A stretch of DNA of 64,000 nt, from NCBI RefSeq assembly GCF_034651555.1, contig NZ_JAYEEQ010000012.1, forward strand, positions 52,042 through 116,041. Reading direction: 5' to 3'. The notes beneath the pieces were generated by a model that was not told the origin of the DNA, searched no databases, and saw nothing but the letters and a program-made list of their open reading frames with translations. Below, piece after piece: positions 44,878 to 53,179 of this stretch; position 1 is the first letter of the stretch, and each line of letters begins with the position of its first letter. This stretch comes from Aurantibrevibacter litoralis (GTDB lineage: Bacteria; Bacteroidota; Bacteroidia; Flavobacteriales; Flavobacteriaceae). A program made the translations under genes and the position numbers.

Positions 44878-46014
44878 TTACTTGGTAGCTCGTTTTAATT
44901 CGGTTAGTAAGAACTGTTTGAGGTCTTCCTTTTGAGGTAATTTCAGGAGGTATTTAGAAACAAAGAGTTGGTTATCCATACCCGCAGTAGCATACTCTAC
45001 CAGTTTTTCTCCCTTTTCTGTGCAAAGCAAAATCCCTACGGCTGGGTTGTCTGAAGGTTCTTGAACCTCACGATTGAAATACGCTACATAGGTATTGAGT
45101 TGCGATAGATGTTCATGTTTAAAAGCATCTACCTTAAGTTCAACAATTACATGGCATTTCAATATGCGGTGGTAAAACACCAGATCGGCAAAATAGTATT
45201 GGTCATCAATCAAGATCCGTTTTTGTCTTGCTTCAAAACAAAATCCATTTCCTAATTCTAAAATGAAGGCTTGCAGATGAGAAAGCAATGCCGTTTCCAA
45301 CTCCTTTTCTTCAACCAAACTTTGTGTTGGAATGTTAAGAAAATCAAACAGATAAATGGACTTAACAGCTTCGGTAGGAGATTGAGGCGTAATTTTGTTT
45401 TGTAGCTTTTGTAAAGCATTTTCTGTATGCTCACTTAATTCTACTCGCTCATAGGTTAAGCTGGTAATTTTTTGCTTCAGTCCAGCTACGGATAAGGTGC
45501 TTTTAATGATTAGCCATTCATAGAATTGTCTTTTGTTTGGGTCTTCAATTTTCAGCAATTCTACAAAATGTGAAAACGAGATTTTTTGAAGTAGGTTTTG
45601 AATATACTCTGTAGAAACTTCAGATTGGTCAGGCGGTGTCTGACTAATTGCAAAAGATTGATTTTCAGCGAAAAATAAAAAGTCAGAGGACAACTGACTT
45701 TTTTGAATGGGTAAGAAATGTTGTATTTCATTTCTAATCTGTGTACCTAAAAATGCATAGTTCTGATAAAATTGTCGAGCCAATTTTAGATTGGTTTCGC
45801 TTAAGCCCTTTTGGTTGAGGTGTTTTGCTAAATTTTTTATCAATTTTGAACCATATTCAGCTCTATCCGATCCAATTTGTTCGTATTCCACAATGAAATA
45901 TCCAATCAACCAATTCCTAAGTGTAAGCAATTTATTAATCGACCTTATAGCTTGATGTTGTAAAGCTTTGTTGGTTTCGGCTATTTTTAGCGATAAGTGA
46001 TTAAAATTATTCAT
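44878..46014 (-). CDS. DUF1016/PDDEXK nuclease (YhcG-like)
   Basis: 378 residues. The N-terminal helical half fits DUF1016_N ('WLIGYFIVEYEQIGSDRAEYGSKLI..LAKHLNQKGLSETNLKLARQFY'). The C-terminal half has a PDDEXK core: D277 in 'ADLVFYHR' and E292-x-K294 in 'IVELK', with E240 upstream. Such proteins act as DNA nucleases near restriction and toxin systems. It lies between the MTase-like gene (20-bp gap) and the fusion gene (1-bp gap), so the three are almost certainly one operon. Whether it is the cutting subunit or an accessory is unknown. Confidence 0.88.
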   Translation of the reverse strand: MNNFNHLSLKIAETNKALQHQAIRSINKLLTLRNWLIGYFIVEYEQIGSDRAEYGSKLIKNLAKHLNQKGLSETNLKLARQFYQNYAFLGTQIRNEIQHFLPIQKSQLSSDFLFFAENQSFAISQTPPDQSEVSTEYIQNLLQKISFSHFVELLKIEDPNKRQFYEWLIIKSTLSVAGLKQKITSLTYERVELSEHTENALQKLQNKITPQSPTEAVKSIYLFDFLNIPTQSLVEEKELETALLSHLQAFILELGNGFCFEARQKRILIDDQYYFADLVFYHRILKCHVIVELKVDAFKHEHLSQLNTYVAYFNREVQEPSDNPAVGILLCTEKGEKLVEYATAGMDNQLFVSKYLLKLPQKEDLKQFLLTELKRATK

Positions 46015-46034
46015 TGCAATAATTCGTAAAAAGA

Positions 46035-47042
46035 TTATTTATGTAACAAATCAATGAACCTGATTTTTCTGCCCGTTTTTCCTGTTTTAGAATCCTTGTT
46101 AGACCAATCCTTTAGTAAAGCATAAGTGCCGTTATGTTTACGGATATTAGCTTTTTCGCAACCTTCGCAAAAAGTGTGTTTGGTCTCCGTTTCTCCAAAA
46201 AGATTTACGCTTGTCTCTGTTTTATGCCCGCAACTGTTTGGAATTACACCTTTCAGTCCATCCATTTGCCATACATTCCAAGAAATAATGTAGGCTATAT
46301 ATTGAATTGATTTTAGCAATGGCTCTTTGTCAAATTTTACCGTGTAGTTTTCAATGAATGTGGCAAGCATAGCTTCTCTTGCAAGCAGCAAGCTATCGCC
46401 TTGCCATTCGAAAGCATAGGTGTTTTTATAAGCGGTTTGTGCTGCTTTAAGCCAATCACCTGTCGTATCCACATTTTCGTTTATGACTCTCAGTTTACGG
46501 TCTAAAATCCCAATTCTATTTTGGATAGGAATGAATGCTCCTGTTGTACTATCATATCGACTTGTGATGTACGGCGCTTCTCCGCAAGCAATTTCTAGTC
46601 GAGTATCTCTCACATAGCCATTCCAAGTTTTCCCCTTTGGAAAAGTGATTTTATCCGTGTTTACTTCCCAACCTTTAGTTCCATCAGACAAGGCTTTTTC
46701 TTGATTGAAAACGCCTTCTTTTCCAAACCAAGCATTATCGATTAGATTGTTTTGGGCATTGCAAATCCATGAAGGGGTAAACACTTCAGCCATTTCCTTG
46801 GATCTGGACTGTTGCAAAACCTTGTCTTTATGCACTCTTGGCATGATGATATTGCCATTTTTTCCTGTAATTAACTCTGGAAGGATATAAGCATCCGAAT
46901 TGTATGGCGCTCCGAGATGTTCGTAGTTGTTTGTAGCCCAATAAATATTGTTTTGAGTCGTATGATCACGAAGTACTATTTCGAGTACATCAGGGTACTG
47001 CGCAACCAATTCATTTTCTAATATGTCGATTCCTGTTCGCAC
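46035..47042 (-). CDS. Methyltransferase-like subunit with SAM-binding motifs but no NPPY
   Basis: 335 residues. Motif X-like 'AEVFTP' (residues 85-90) and motif I-like 'LEIACGEAP' (149-157) are those of N6-adenine methyltransferases. However, no [DNS]PP[YFW] motif IV occurs; instead a 'VIPNSCGH...FCEGCEK' region (Cys 271, 292, 295) looks like a small metal-binding knuckle. The start is GTG, 4 bases after the XRE stop. It may recognise or position DNA for the catalytic methyltransferase in the fusion protein. Databases often call such proteins 'restriction endonuclease subunit M'; that name should not be read as proof of activity. Confidence 0.75.
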   Translation of the reverse strand: MRTGIDILENELVAQYPDVLEIVLRDHTTQNNIYWATNNYEHLGAPYNSDAYILPELITGKNGNIIMPRVHKDKVLQQSRSKEMAEVFTPSWICNAQNNLIDNAWFGKEGVFNQEKALSDGTKGWEVNTDKITFPKGKTWNGYVRDTRLEIACGEAPYITSRYDSTTGAFIPIQNRIGILDRKLRVINENVDTTGDWLKAAQTAYKNTYAFEWQGDSLLLAREAMLATFIENYTVKFDKEPLLKSIQYIAYIISWNVWQMDGLKGVIPNSCGHKTETSVNLFGETETKHTFCEGCEKANIRKHNGTYALLKDWSNKDSKTGKTGRKIRFIDLLHK

Positions 47043-47046
47043 CCGT

Positions 47047-47244
47047 TTAATTTTCTTTATTGGACTTCAAAAGTTCCTTTACATCAATTTCAAGGATATT
47101 CGCTATTTCAAAAAGGATTTCAAGTCTTGGTTGTTGCCTGTTTTGCACATAGCCGTTAACCATGTTGTAACTCTTTCCGAGTTTCTCAGCCAACCAAGTT
47201 TGTTTAATTCCTTTTTCTTCAAGCACTTCCTTTATTCGGTTCAT
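47047..47244 (-). CDS. XRE-family helix-turn-helix regulator
   Basis: 65 residues forming one HTH_3 domain ('IKQTWLAEKLGKSYNMVNGYVQNRQQPRLEILFEIANILEIDVKELL'). Small XRE proteins at the head of restriction-modification operons often act as control (C) proteins that delay nuclease expression. It lies 4 bases upstream of the methyltransferase-like gene and is the first gene of the island on this strand, so it is the likely regulator of the operon. Confidence 0.9.
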   Translation of the reverse strand: MNRIKEVLEEKGIKQTWLAEKLGKSYNMVNGYVQNRQQPRLEILFEIANILEIDVKELLKSNKEN

Positions 47245-47574
47245 ATCCGTATAAATTTAAGTCGCTAAAATAGCCCAAATTTTCCATTTATCTCATTTTT
47301 CAATATACTTTTCGTTCGTTTCATTGTTGGTCTGTTCTAGCGTCTGCCGTATCCTATGCCCTATGCCATCAAGAGAAACCCTATGCCGCATCAAAAGAAA
47401 CCTCCTTCGATCTTTCCCGTTTATGAAAATGGTGTTTGGGTGCTTATAGCCCATGGTATTTTTAACCGATAATTTAGCCTCCTTCAATTTGAAAAAAATT
47501 CGCTAAAATATTATTCAAGTTTAACCTATTATGCCCTATATTTAAGGAAATTTACAATATAAAATTAGTAAACT
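47245..47574. other. Divergent intergenic region (XRE / aldo-keto reductase)
   Basis: 330 bases. It must hold promoters for both flanking genes. TATATTTA (close to TAnnTTTG) lies upstream of 47575 and TAAATTTA upstream of 47244, each one base off consensus. A 64-codon minus-strand frame (47293-47487) has no family resemblance and is not called as a gene. Confidence 0.4.
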
Positions 47575-48411
47575 ATGCAAAACATATCCGATGTTAAAGG
47601 AACTTTCACCTTGCACAATGGCGTACAAATGCCGTATTTCGGTCTGGGAGTTTACCTTTCAAAAGACGGACAAGAAGTAGTAAATGCGGTACGATGGGCC
47701 TTAGAAGCAGGATACCGACATGTGGATACCGCAGCCATTTATAAAAATGAAGAAGGGGTTGGGCAAGGCATTCGTGAAAGTGCCGTGCCACGAGAGAATA
47801 TTTTTGTGGTGAGTAAGGTGTGGAATACGGATCAGGGTTATGAAAATACACTAAAGGCGTTTGAAGCGAGTTTAGAGCGTCTACAGCTCGATTACCTCGA
47901 TCTGTATCTAATTCATTGGCCTACTAAAGGAAAATACAAAGAAACTTGGAAGGCCCTAGAGCATTTGTACGCCCAAAAGCGAATAAGAGCCATTGGAGTT
48001 AGCAATTTTATGCAGCATCATTTGGAAGATTTGATGGATTCTGCCAAAATTACACCTATGGTAAATCAAATGGAATTTCACCCTTATTTGGTACAACAAA
48101 ATCTCATTGATTTTTGCCAAAAACATCAAATTCAATATGAGGCCTGGTCGCCGCTGATGCAAGGTAACATTTTTAAGGTGCCGGAAATTAAAGCCTTAGC
48201 GGTAAAATATCAAAAAAACGAAGTACAGGTTGTATTGCGGTGGGATCTTCAAAAAGGCATCGTAACCATCCCTAAATCAGCACAAAAAGAACGAATTATT
48301 TCCAATGCGGACATATTTGATTTTGAACTTACTGCGGAGGATGTAAGTCTTTTAGAAGGCTTAGACAGAGGTCAGCGCTTTGGTCCGGATCCTGATAATT
48401 TCGATTTTTAA
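47575..48411 (+). CDS. Aldo/keto reductase
   Basis: 278 residues, TIM-barrel family. The catalytic tetrad is visible: D51 ('HVDTA'), Y56 ('AAIYKNE'), K81 ('VSKVWN') and H114 ('LYLIHWP'). The NADPH-binding segment near the C-terminus reads 'GIVTIPKSAQKERIISN'. It reduces aldehydes or ketones in the cytoplasm; such enzymes often have wide substrate ranges. It is monocistronic and convergent with the thioesterase gene. Confidence 0.93.
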   Translation: MQNISDVKGTFTLHNGVQMPYFGLGVYLSKDGQEVVNAVRWALEAGYRHVDTAAIYKNEEGVGQGIRESAVPRENIFVVSKVWNTDQGYENTLKAFEASLERLQLDYLDLYLIHWPTKGKYKETWKALEHLYAQKRIRAIGVSNFMQHHLEDLMDSAKITPMVNQMEFHPYLVQQNLIDFCQKHQIQYEAWSPLMQGNIFKVPEIKALAVKYQKNEVQVVLRWDLQKGIVTIPKSAQKERIISNADIFDFELTAEDVSLLEGLDRGQRFGPDPDNFDF

Positions 48412-48429
48412 ACCTACAAAAGAGAACTT

Positions 48430-48942
48430 TTAGTCCATGAAAAGCGCCCTTAGTTCGGTGGCATCATGCGGCTTCATCTTTCCGGCAAGTACCAAGCTTA
48501 ACTGTTTTCTGCGCAAGGCGGCGGCATAGCGTTCTTTCTCAAGATCGGTTTCGGGGATAAGTTCGGGTACCTGTGTGGGATTTCCTTTTTCATTTACCGC
48601 AACAAACGTATAAATAGCTTCATTGGCTTTGGTTCGCTCCCCATTGAAACGATCTTCCATCCACACATCAATAAAAACCTCCATAGAGCTTGTAAACGCC
48701 CTGGAAACGGCCGCTTCTACCGTAACCACGCTGCCCAAAGGAACGGCTTTATTAAAGGCGACATGGTTTACCGATGCGGTTACCGTAATACATCTGCTAT
48801 GCCGACGTGCGGCAATGCTTGCGGCTCTATCCATCCGCGCCAACAACTCACCTCCAAATAAATTATTCAACGGATTCGTTTCACTGGGTAGCACCATATC
48901 GGTCATTATGGTTCTGGACGCACTAGGGGTCTTAGGTTGCAT
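48430..48942 (-). CDS. Acyl-CoA thioesterase (hotdog fold)
   Basis: 170 residues with the hotdog pattern of the YciA/BFIT group: 'MVLPSETNPLNNLFGGELLARMDRAASIAARRHSRCITVTASVNHVAFNKAVPLGSVVTVEA'. It hydrolyses acyl-CoA thioesters in the cytoplasm. Substrate chain length cannot be read from the sequence. It appears monocistronic. Confidence 0.93.
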   Translation of the reverse strand: MQPKTPSASRTIMTDMVLPSETNPLNNLFGGELLARMDRAASIAARRHSRCITVTASVNHVAFNKAVPLGSVVTVEAAVSRAFTSSMEVFIDVWMEDRFNGERTKANEAIYTFVAVNEKGNPTQVPELIPETDLEKERYAAALRRKQLSLVLAGKMKPHDATELRALFMD

Positions 48943-49002
48943 AAGCTCTTATTAAGGGTAAAAATAGGGCCGCCTTTACGACCTGAAAAGATGCTCCGGA
49001 AA

Positions 49003-49950
49003 TTATTTAACAGATAACATCCACGCTTCGGGTGATTCTTCTTGTTTAACGTTGCGTAAAAAGGCTAATGCTTCCTTAACCTGATCAAAACTATCGTAAA
49101 TGACCATGTGTAAACCATACGTATTAACGCCTACATACGCCGCATTATATCCTTTCTGACGCAATTCTTGTACCTTTTTATCGGCATTCTCTTGCATTCG
49201 GAAGGCTCCGGCCACAATTTGATGCGCACCTAATGTGTTTTCTTTAGTAACTTCGATTGTTAACGAAGGTAGTTCTAAAGGAATTTTATTAAAGAAAGTG
49301 GCCTCTTGTATGGTTTTAGACACCTTTTGTTGCGCTTCCTGTCGCGCAATCATCGAAGTCGTTGTGTTTTGGTTGTAAATACGATATCCTGTAAAACCCA
49401 ATGACAAGGCCAACAATAACACTGCAGCGTATTTTAAATACGGTCGTACAGACCATTGTCTGCGCTCTTCCGGGGTGAAGGTAAACGGGATTTTCTCTTC
49501 CAATTCCAGAACTTCCTCTTTCAATACCTCCCGTTGTACAGGAGTGGCTCTAAAGGCAGCTAAACCAAAAGAAGATGTAAGGTAGTTTACTTGATTGGAG
49601 GGCTGAAACTGAATTTTCCCCTCTTTCGTAAGCCATAATTCCCCAATATTGTCCCATACCAATCGGTTTCCGTCTTGTAGTTGCTGTTTCCATTGTTTAG
49701 CCCGTACTACTACATCTTTAAGAACCTCGTCAAAGGGTTTATTTTCTTCCGAAGCCACATAAGAAACTAGAAGACCGTCGTTAGAGGAAAGCTGTTCGTT
49801 AAATGACAGGGTCTTGCTCGGAGGGTATAGCGTATGGGTCGCTTCGTGTAGCACTGCTGACTTATGTTGCGCCAAAAACGCACCAAAACCAGGCACTACC
49901 ACACAATTATAGCGGTATAAAAGTTCTTCTATTGATCGTTGAATATCCAT
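49003..49950 (-). CDS. HU-CCDC81/SPOR-domain protein
   Basis: About 315 residues from the ATG at 49950, where 'MDIQRSIEELLYRYNCVVVPGFGAFLAQ' begins the CCDC81-like HU domain (about 1-130). The frame is open to 49965. A single membrane helix (about 176-194) separates it from a periplasmic C-terminal SPOR domain (about 235-310), which binds denuded septal glycan. DNA/partner-binding cytoplasmic head plus septal SPOR tail suggests a division-site protein. The gene is divergent from dprA. Confidence 0.88.
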   Translation of the reverse strand: MDIQRSIEELLYRYNCVVVPGFGAFLAQHKSAVLHEATHTLYPPSKTLSFNEQLSSNDGLLVSYVASEENKPFDEVLKDVVVRAKQWKQQLQDGNRLVWDNIGELWLTKEGKIQFQPSNQVNYLTSSFGLAAFRATPVQREVLKEEVLELEEKIPFTFTPEERRQWSVRPYLKYAAVLLLALSLGFTGYRIYNQNTTTSMIARQEAQQKVSKTIQEATFFNKIPLELPSLTIEVTKENTLGAHQIVAGAFRMQENADKKVQELRQKGYNAAYVGVNTYGLHMVIYDSFDQVKEALAFLRNVKQEESPEAWMLSVK

Positions 49951-50055
49951 CACTACAAATATCAAACAAATTTACAGGGACTCAAAATGCATCACCTAAC
50001 TTTTTATTAACATAATATTTTGTGTATTTTGTGAACAACTAAGCGTACTTCACAA

Positions 50056-51159
50056 ATGACCCAAAATGAATTAATTGCCACGTTGCGACTGCAACATATT
50101 CCTCATATTGGAGCTATAACAGCCAAAAAACTCATTGCCCATTGCAGGAGTCCCAGTGCTATTTTTGAAGAAAAAACACACCATCTCATAAAAATCGACG
50201 GAATTGGCACAGCCATGCTGAGAGACCTTCATCATGAAAATCATTTGAAAGCCGCCGAGGCAGAATACCACTACATTGTGAACAATGACATTGCATATAC
50301 CTATTTTCAAGATGCAGCATATCCGAAATACCTAAAACATTGTATAGACAGTCCGATTCTGATGTTTAAAGCCGGCAACATAGCCATTAACGAAAAAAAG
50401 ATGATAAGTATTGTAGGAACGCGAAACATAACGAGTTATGGCACTGCTTTTTGCGAAGATTTTATTGCAGATTTGGCATGGCTAGATCCGGTTATTATTA
50501 GCGGTTTTGCCTATGGTGTGGACATTTGTGTGCAGAAAGCTGCCTTAAAACACGGATTGCAAACTATAGGTTGCTTGGCACATGGCCTAAATCAGATCTA
50601 TCCAAAAACGCACGCAAAATATGTGGCCGATGTAGAAAAAAACGGTGGCTTTTTTACCGAATTTTGGAGCACGAGCAGGCCCGAAAGAGAAAATTTTTTA
50701 AAACGAAATCGCATCATCGCGGGCATTAGCGAAGTAACTGTAGTGATAGAATCGGCAGAAAGAGGCGGAAGTTTGGTTACTGCAGATATCGCCAACAGCT
50801 ATAATCGCGATGTATTTGCCGTTCCCGGTAGAACTCAAGATAAATTTAGCGTGGGTTGCAATAATCTGATAAAACAACAAAAAGCACAATTGCTTACCAG
50901 TGCAGCAGATTTAATTTATATGATGGGGTGGCAATTGGAGAAAAAAGAAACCAAAACAATACAAAAACAATTATTTGTAACCTTAGATGATACCGAAAAA
51001 GACATCTATTCCTATTTGCAAAAGGAAGGCAAACAATTGTTAGACAGCATCGCCTTAGCGTGTAATTTGCCCGTTTTTAAAGTCTCTTCTACGCTTTTAA
51101 ACATGGAAATGAAAGGCGTAGTACGCCCATTGCCCGGAAAATTATTTGAAGCTATCTAA
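50056..51159 (+). CDS. dprA: DNA-processing protein DprA
   Basis: 367 residues. An N-terminal SAM/HhH-like region ('HIPHIGAITAKKLIAHC...KIDGIGTAMLRDL') is followed by the Rossmann-like DprA core ('ISIVGTRNITSYGTAFCEDF', 'IISGFAYGVDICVQKAAL', 'NRIIAGISEVTVVIESAERGGSLVTADIA') and a C-terminal winged helix. It loads RecA on incoming single-stranded DNA during natural transformation. Competence itself is not shown by this window, and dprA is widely conserved in non-competent species. Confidence 0.96.
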   Translation: MTQNELIATLRLQHIPHIGAITAKKLIAHCRSPSAIFEEKTHHLIKIDGIGTAMLRDLHHENHLKAAEAEYHYIVNNDIAYTYFQDAAYPKYLKHCIDSPILMFKAGNIAINEKKMISIVGTRNITSYGTAFCEDFIADLAWLDPVIISGFAYGVDICVQKAALKHGLQTIGCLAHGLNQIYPKTHAKYVADVEKNGGFFTEFWSTSRPERENFLKRNRIIAGISEVTVVIESAERGGSLVTADIANSYNRDVFAVPGRTQDKFSVGCNNLIKQQKAQLLTSAADLIYMMGWQLEKKETKTIQKQLFVTLDDTEKDIYSYLQKEGKQLLDSIALACNLPVFKVSSTLLNMEMKGVVRPLPGKLFEAI

Positions 51160-51318
51160 AATTTTTAGACCAAGTGGTTTGCAAGACCATTATAAAGATA
51201 GATCAGTGCTATAAATTGTCCCTTTTATCGCCGAAATATACGACTTAACCCCTGCGTTACCTTTCAACGAAATACCTAAGGCTACATTAAACCGACCATT
51301 AGGTATTTTTAAAGCGCC

Positions 51319-52287
51319 TCAATACCCCAGTTTAGATCGCACCCTTGCCAACACCTCATCGGCCACTTTTTTAGCCTTTTCGGCACCCAAGCTAAGTGCC
51401 GTATCTACTTCCTCTAAATGATTCATATAGTACTGAAACTTCTCGCGGGCTTCCCCGAATGTGTCTAGCACCACTTCAAATAAAGCTTGTTTTGCATGAC
51501 CATACCCATAATTGCCCTTTTCGTAGTTAGCTCTCATGGCGGCCACTTGATCTTCCGAAGCTAAAATCTTATACAGCGCAAAAATAGTGTCTGTATCGGG
51601 ATTTTTTGGGGCCTCCATGGGCGTACTGTCCGTAAGGATTCCCATAATTTGTTTGCGCAGGTTTTTATCCGTCTGAAAAAGATCGATAGTGTTGCCTTTA
51701 CTTTTACTCATTTTTTCGCCATCGGTTCCCGGGACGTACATAGTGCTGTCTTGTATTTTAGCGTTGGGCAACACGAATACGTCGCCCAATTGGGCATGGA
51801 AACGGGAGGCAACATCTCGAGTCATTTCCAAATGCTGTAATTGATCTTTCCCCACCGGAACAATATCAGCATCGTACAATAAAATATCGGCCGCCATGAG
51901 CATGGGATAGGTAAAAAGTCCGGCATTCACATCTTCTAGCCTATCGGCTTTATCTTTAAAGGAGTGTGCCAGCGTTAGGCGCTGATATGGAAAAAAGCAA
52001 CTTAAATACCACGCCAATTCCGTTACTTGCGGCACATCGCTTTGCCTGTAAAACACAGTTTGTTCAATATCCAAGCCAAAAGCCAACCACGTCGCAGCAG
52101 TGGCATAGGTGTTTTTGCGCAGTTCTTCCCCGCTTTTTATTTGGGTAAGCGAGTGCATGTCGGCAATAAAAAGAAAGGAGTCGTTCTTAGGGTCTTTGGC
52201 CATTGCTATGGCCGGAATGATTGCCCCCAATATATTTCCTAAATGCGGCGTTCCTGTACTTTGTATGCCGGTAAGTATTCGTGCCAT
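51319..52287 (-). CDS. trpS: Tryptophan-tRNA ligase
   Basis: 322 residues, class I aminoacyl-tRNA synthetase of normal length. The HIGH-type motif is 'TPHLGN' (residues 13-18) and the KMSKS motif is exact ('GEKMSKSKGN'). It charges tRNA-Trp. It is divergent from the acyltransferase gene at 52361. Confidence 0.97.
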   Translation of the reverse strand: MARILTGIQSTGTPHLGNILGAIIPAIAMAKDPKNDSFLFIADMHSLTQIKSGEELRKNTYATAATWLAFGLDIEQTVFYRQSDVPQVTELAWYLSCFFPYQRLTLAHSFKDKADRLEDVNAGLFTYPMLMAADILLYDADIVPVGKDQLQHLEMTRDVASRFHAQLGDVFVLPNAKIQDSTMYVPGTDGEKMSKSKGNTIDLFQTDKNLRKQIMGILTDSTPMEAPKNPDTDTIFALYKILASEDQVAAMRANYEKGNYGYGHAKQALFEVVLDTFGEAREKFQYYMNHLEEVDTALSLGAEKAKKVADEVLARVRSKLGY

Positions 52288-52347
52288 ATCCTAAGATTAA
52301 ATAAAAGGTCAAAGGTAAAAGAAATCTGAAAGCAGTTGCAAATTTGT

Positions 52348-52355
52348 TACTTTTG
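52348..52355 (+). promoter_or_regulatory. Candidate -7 box of the second acyltransferase
   Basis: TACTTTTG matches TAnnTTTG and ends 5 bp before the ATG at 52361, implying a very short or absent leader. No -33 box at the right distance was found. Confidence 0.35.
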
Positions 52356-52360
52356 ATTTT

Positions 52361-53104
52361 ATGAGTTCACTTTTAAAAACCGTAGGCTGTATTTTATACC
52401 GAATTTGGTTCTATGTGTTAGTAGCGCTCCCTATCGTGTTATTTTTTCCATTATTAGTCTTTTTAACGCTTTCCGAAAAATGGTATCCACAATTCTTTTG
52501 GATGGCACGAAATATTTGGGCAAATACTATTTTATACGGAATGGTATGTTTTCCTAAGATAACACGCGAACAAAAGCTTATAAAAGGGAAGAGCTATATG
52601 TTGGTAGCGAACCATACCAGCATGTTAGATATCATGCTGATGCTTAAAGTAAGTAAAAATCCTTTTGTTTTTGTGGGGAAAAAAGAGTTGGTGCGTATCC
52701 CTATTTTTGGTTTTTTTTACAAACGCGTATGCATATTGGTAGATAGGGAGGATAGTAGAAGTAGAACGGCTGTTTATCTGCGAGCACAACGGAGGTTGAA
52801 TCAAGGTTTAAGTATTTGTATATTCCCCGAAGGAGGTGTGCCCGATGGTGATATTCTGTTAGACGAATTTAAAGACGGTGCTTTTAAAATGGCTATAGCA
52901 CACAAAATACCTGTGGTGCCTATTACTTTCTACGATTGTAAAAAGCGTTTTCCTTTTGGCTGGTTCTCCGGAGGCCCGGGAAAAATGAGGGTTACCGTAC
53001 ATTCGTTTTTAGAGACCGCTACCCTTTTGGTTACCGACAAAGGGGATTTAAAAGAAAAAACACGTGACGTTATACGAAATGCGTTGCTAATTGGGCGGCT
53101 ATAA
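52361..53104 (+). CDS. 1-acyl-sn-glycerol-3-phosphate acyltransferase (second PlsC-family enzyme)
   Basis: 247 residues with an N-terminal membrane segment (about 10-32), the HX4D motif in 'VANHTSMLDIM' and 'FPEGGVPDG' in place of FPEGTR. Two PlsC-like enzymes in one window (see 1219) suggest division of labour by acyl chain or lipid class, which the sequence cannot resolve. A strong bidirectional terminator separates it from the convergent anti-sigma gene. Confidence 0.9.
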   Translation: MSSLLKTVGCILYRIWFYVLVALPIVLFFPLLVFLTLSEKWYPQFFWMARNIWANTILYGMVCFPKITREQKLIKGKSYMLVANHTSMLDIMLMLKVSKNPFVFVGKKELVRIPIFGFFYKRVCILVDREDSRSRTAVYLRAQRRLNQGLSICIFPEGGVPDGDILLDEFKDGAFKMAIAHKIPVVPITFYDCKKRFPFGWFSGGPGKMRVTVHSFLETATLLVTDKGDLKEKTRDVIRNALLIGRL

Positions 53105-53108
53105 AAGA

Positions 53109-53137
53109 AAACGCCCCGCTGGAACCGCAGGGCGTTT
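53109..53137. terminator. Bidirectional terminator between convergent genes
   Basis: AAACGCCC and GGGCGTTT arms (53109-53116, 53130-53137) with the loop extended by a CGC/GCA mispaired part. It serves the acyltransferase (plus) and the anti-sigma/beta-barrel gene (minus). Confidence 0.75.
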
Positions 53138-53179
53138 AAGGCACTATTGCACGTGGCAATAAGCTACCTAACCAACCTC

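Noticed and set aside
47293..47487. 64-codon minus-strand frame upstream of the aldo/keto reductase
   Set aside because: Basic, low-quality composition, no family resemblance; it occupies the promoter region of two divergent genes.
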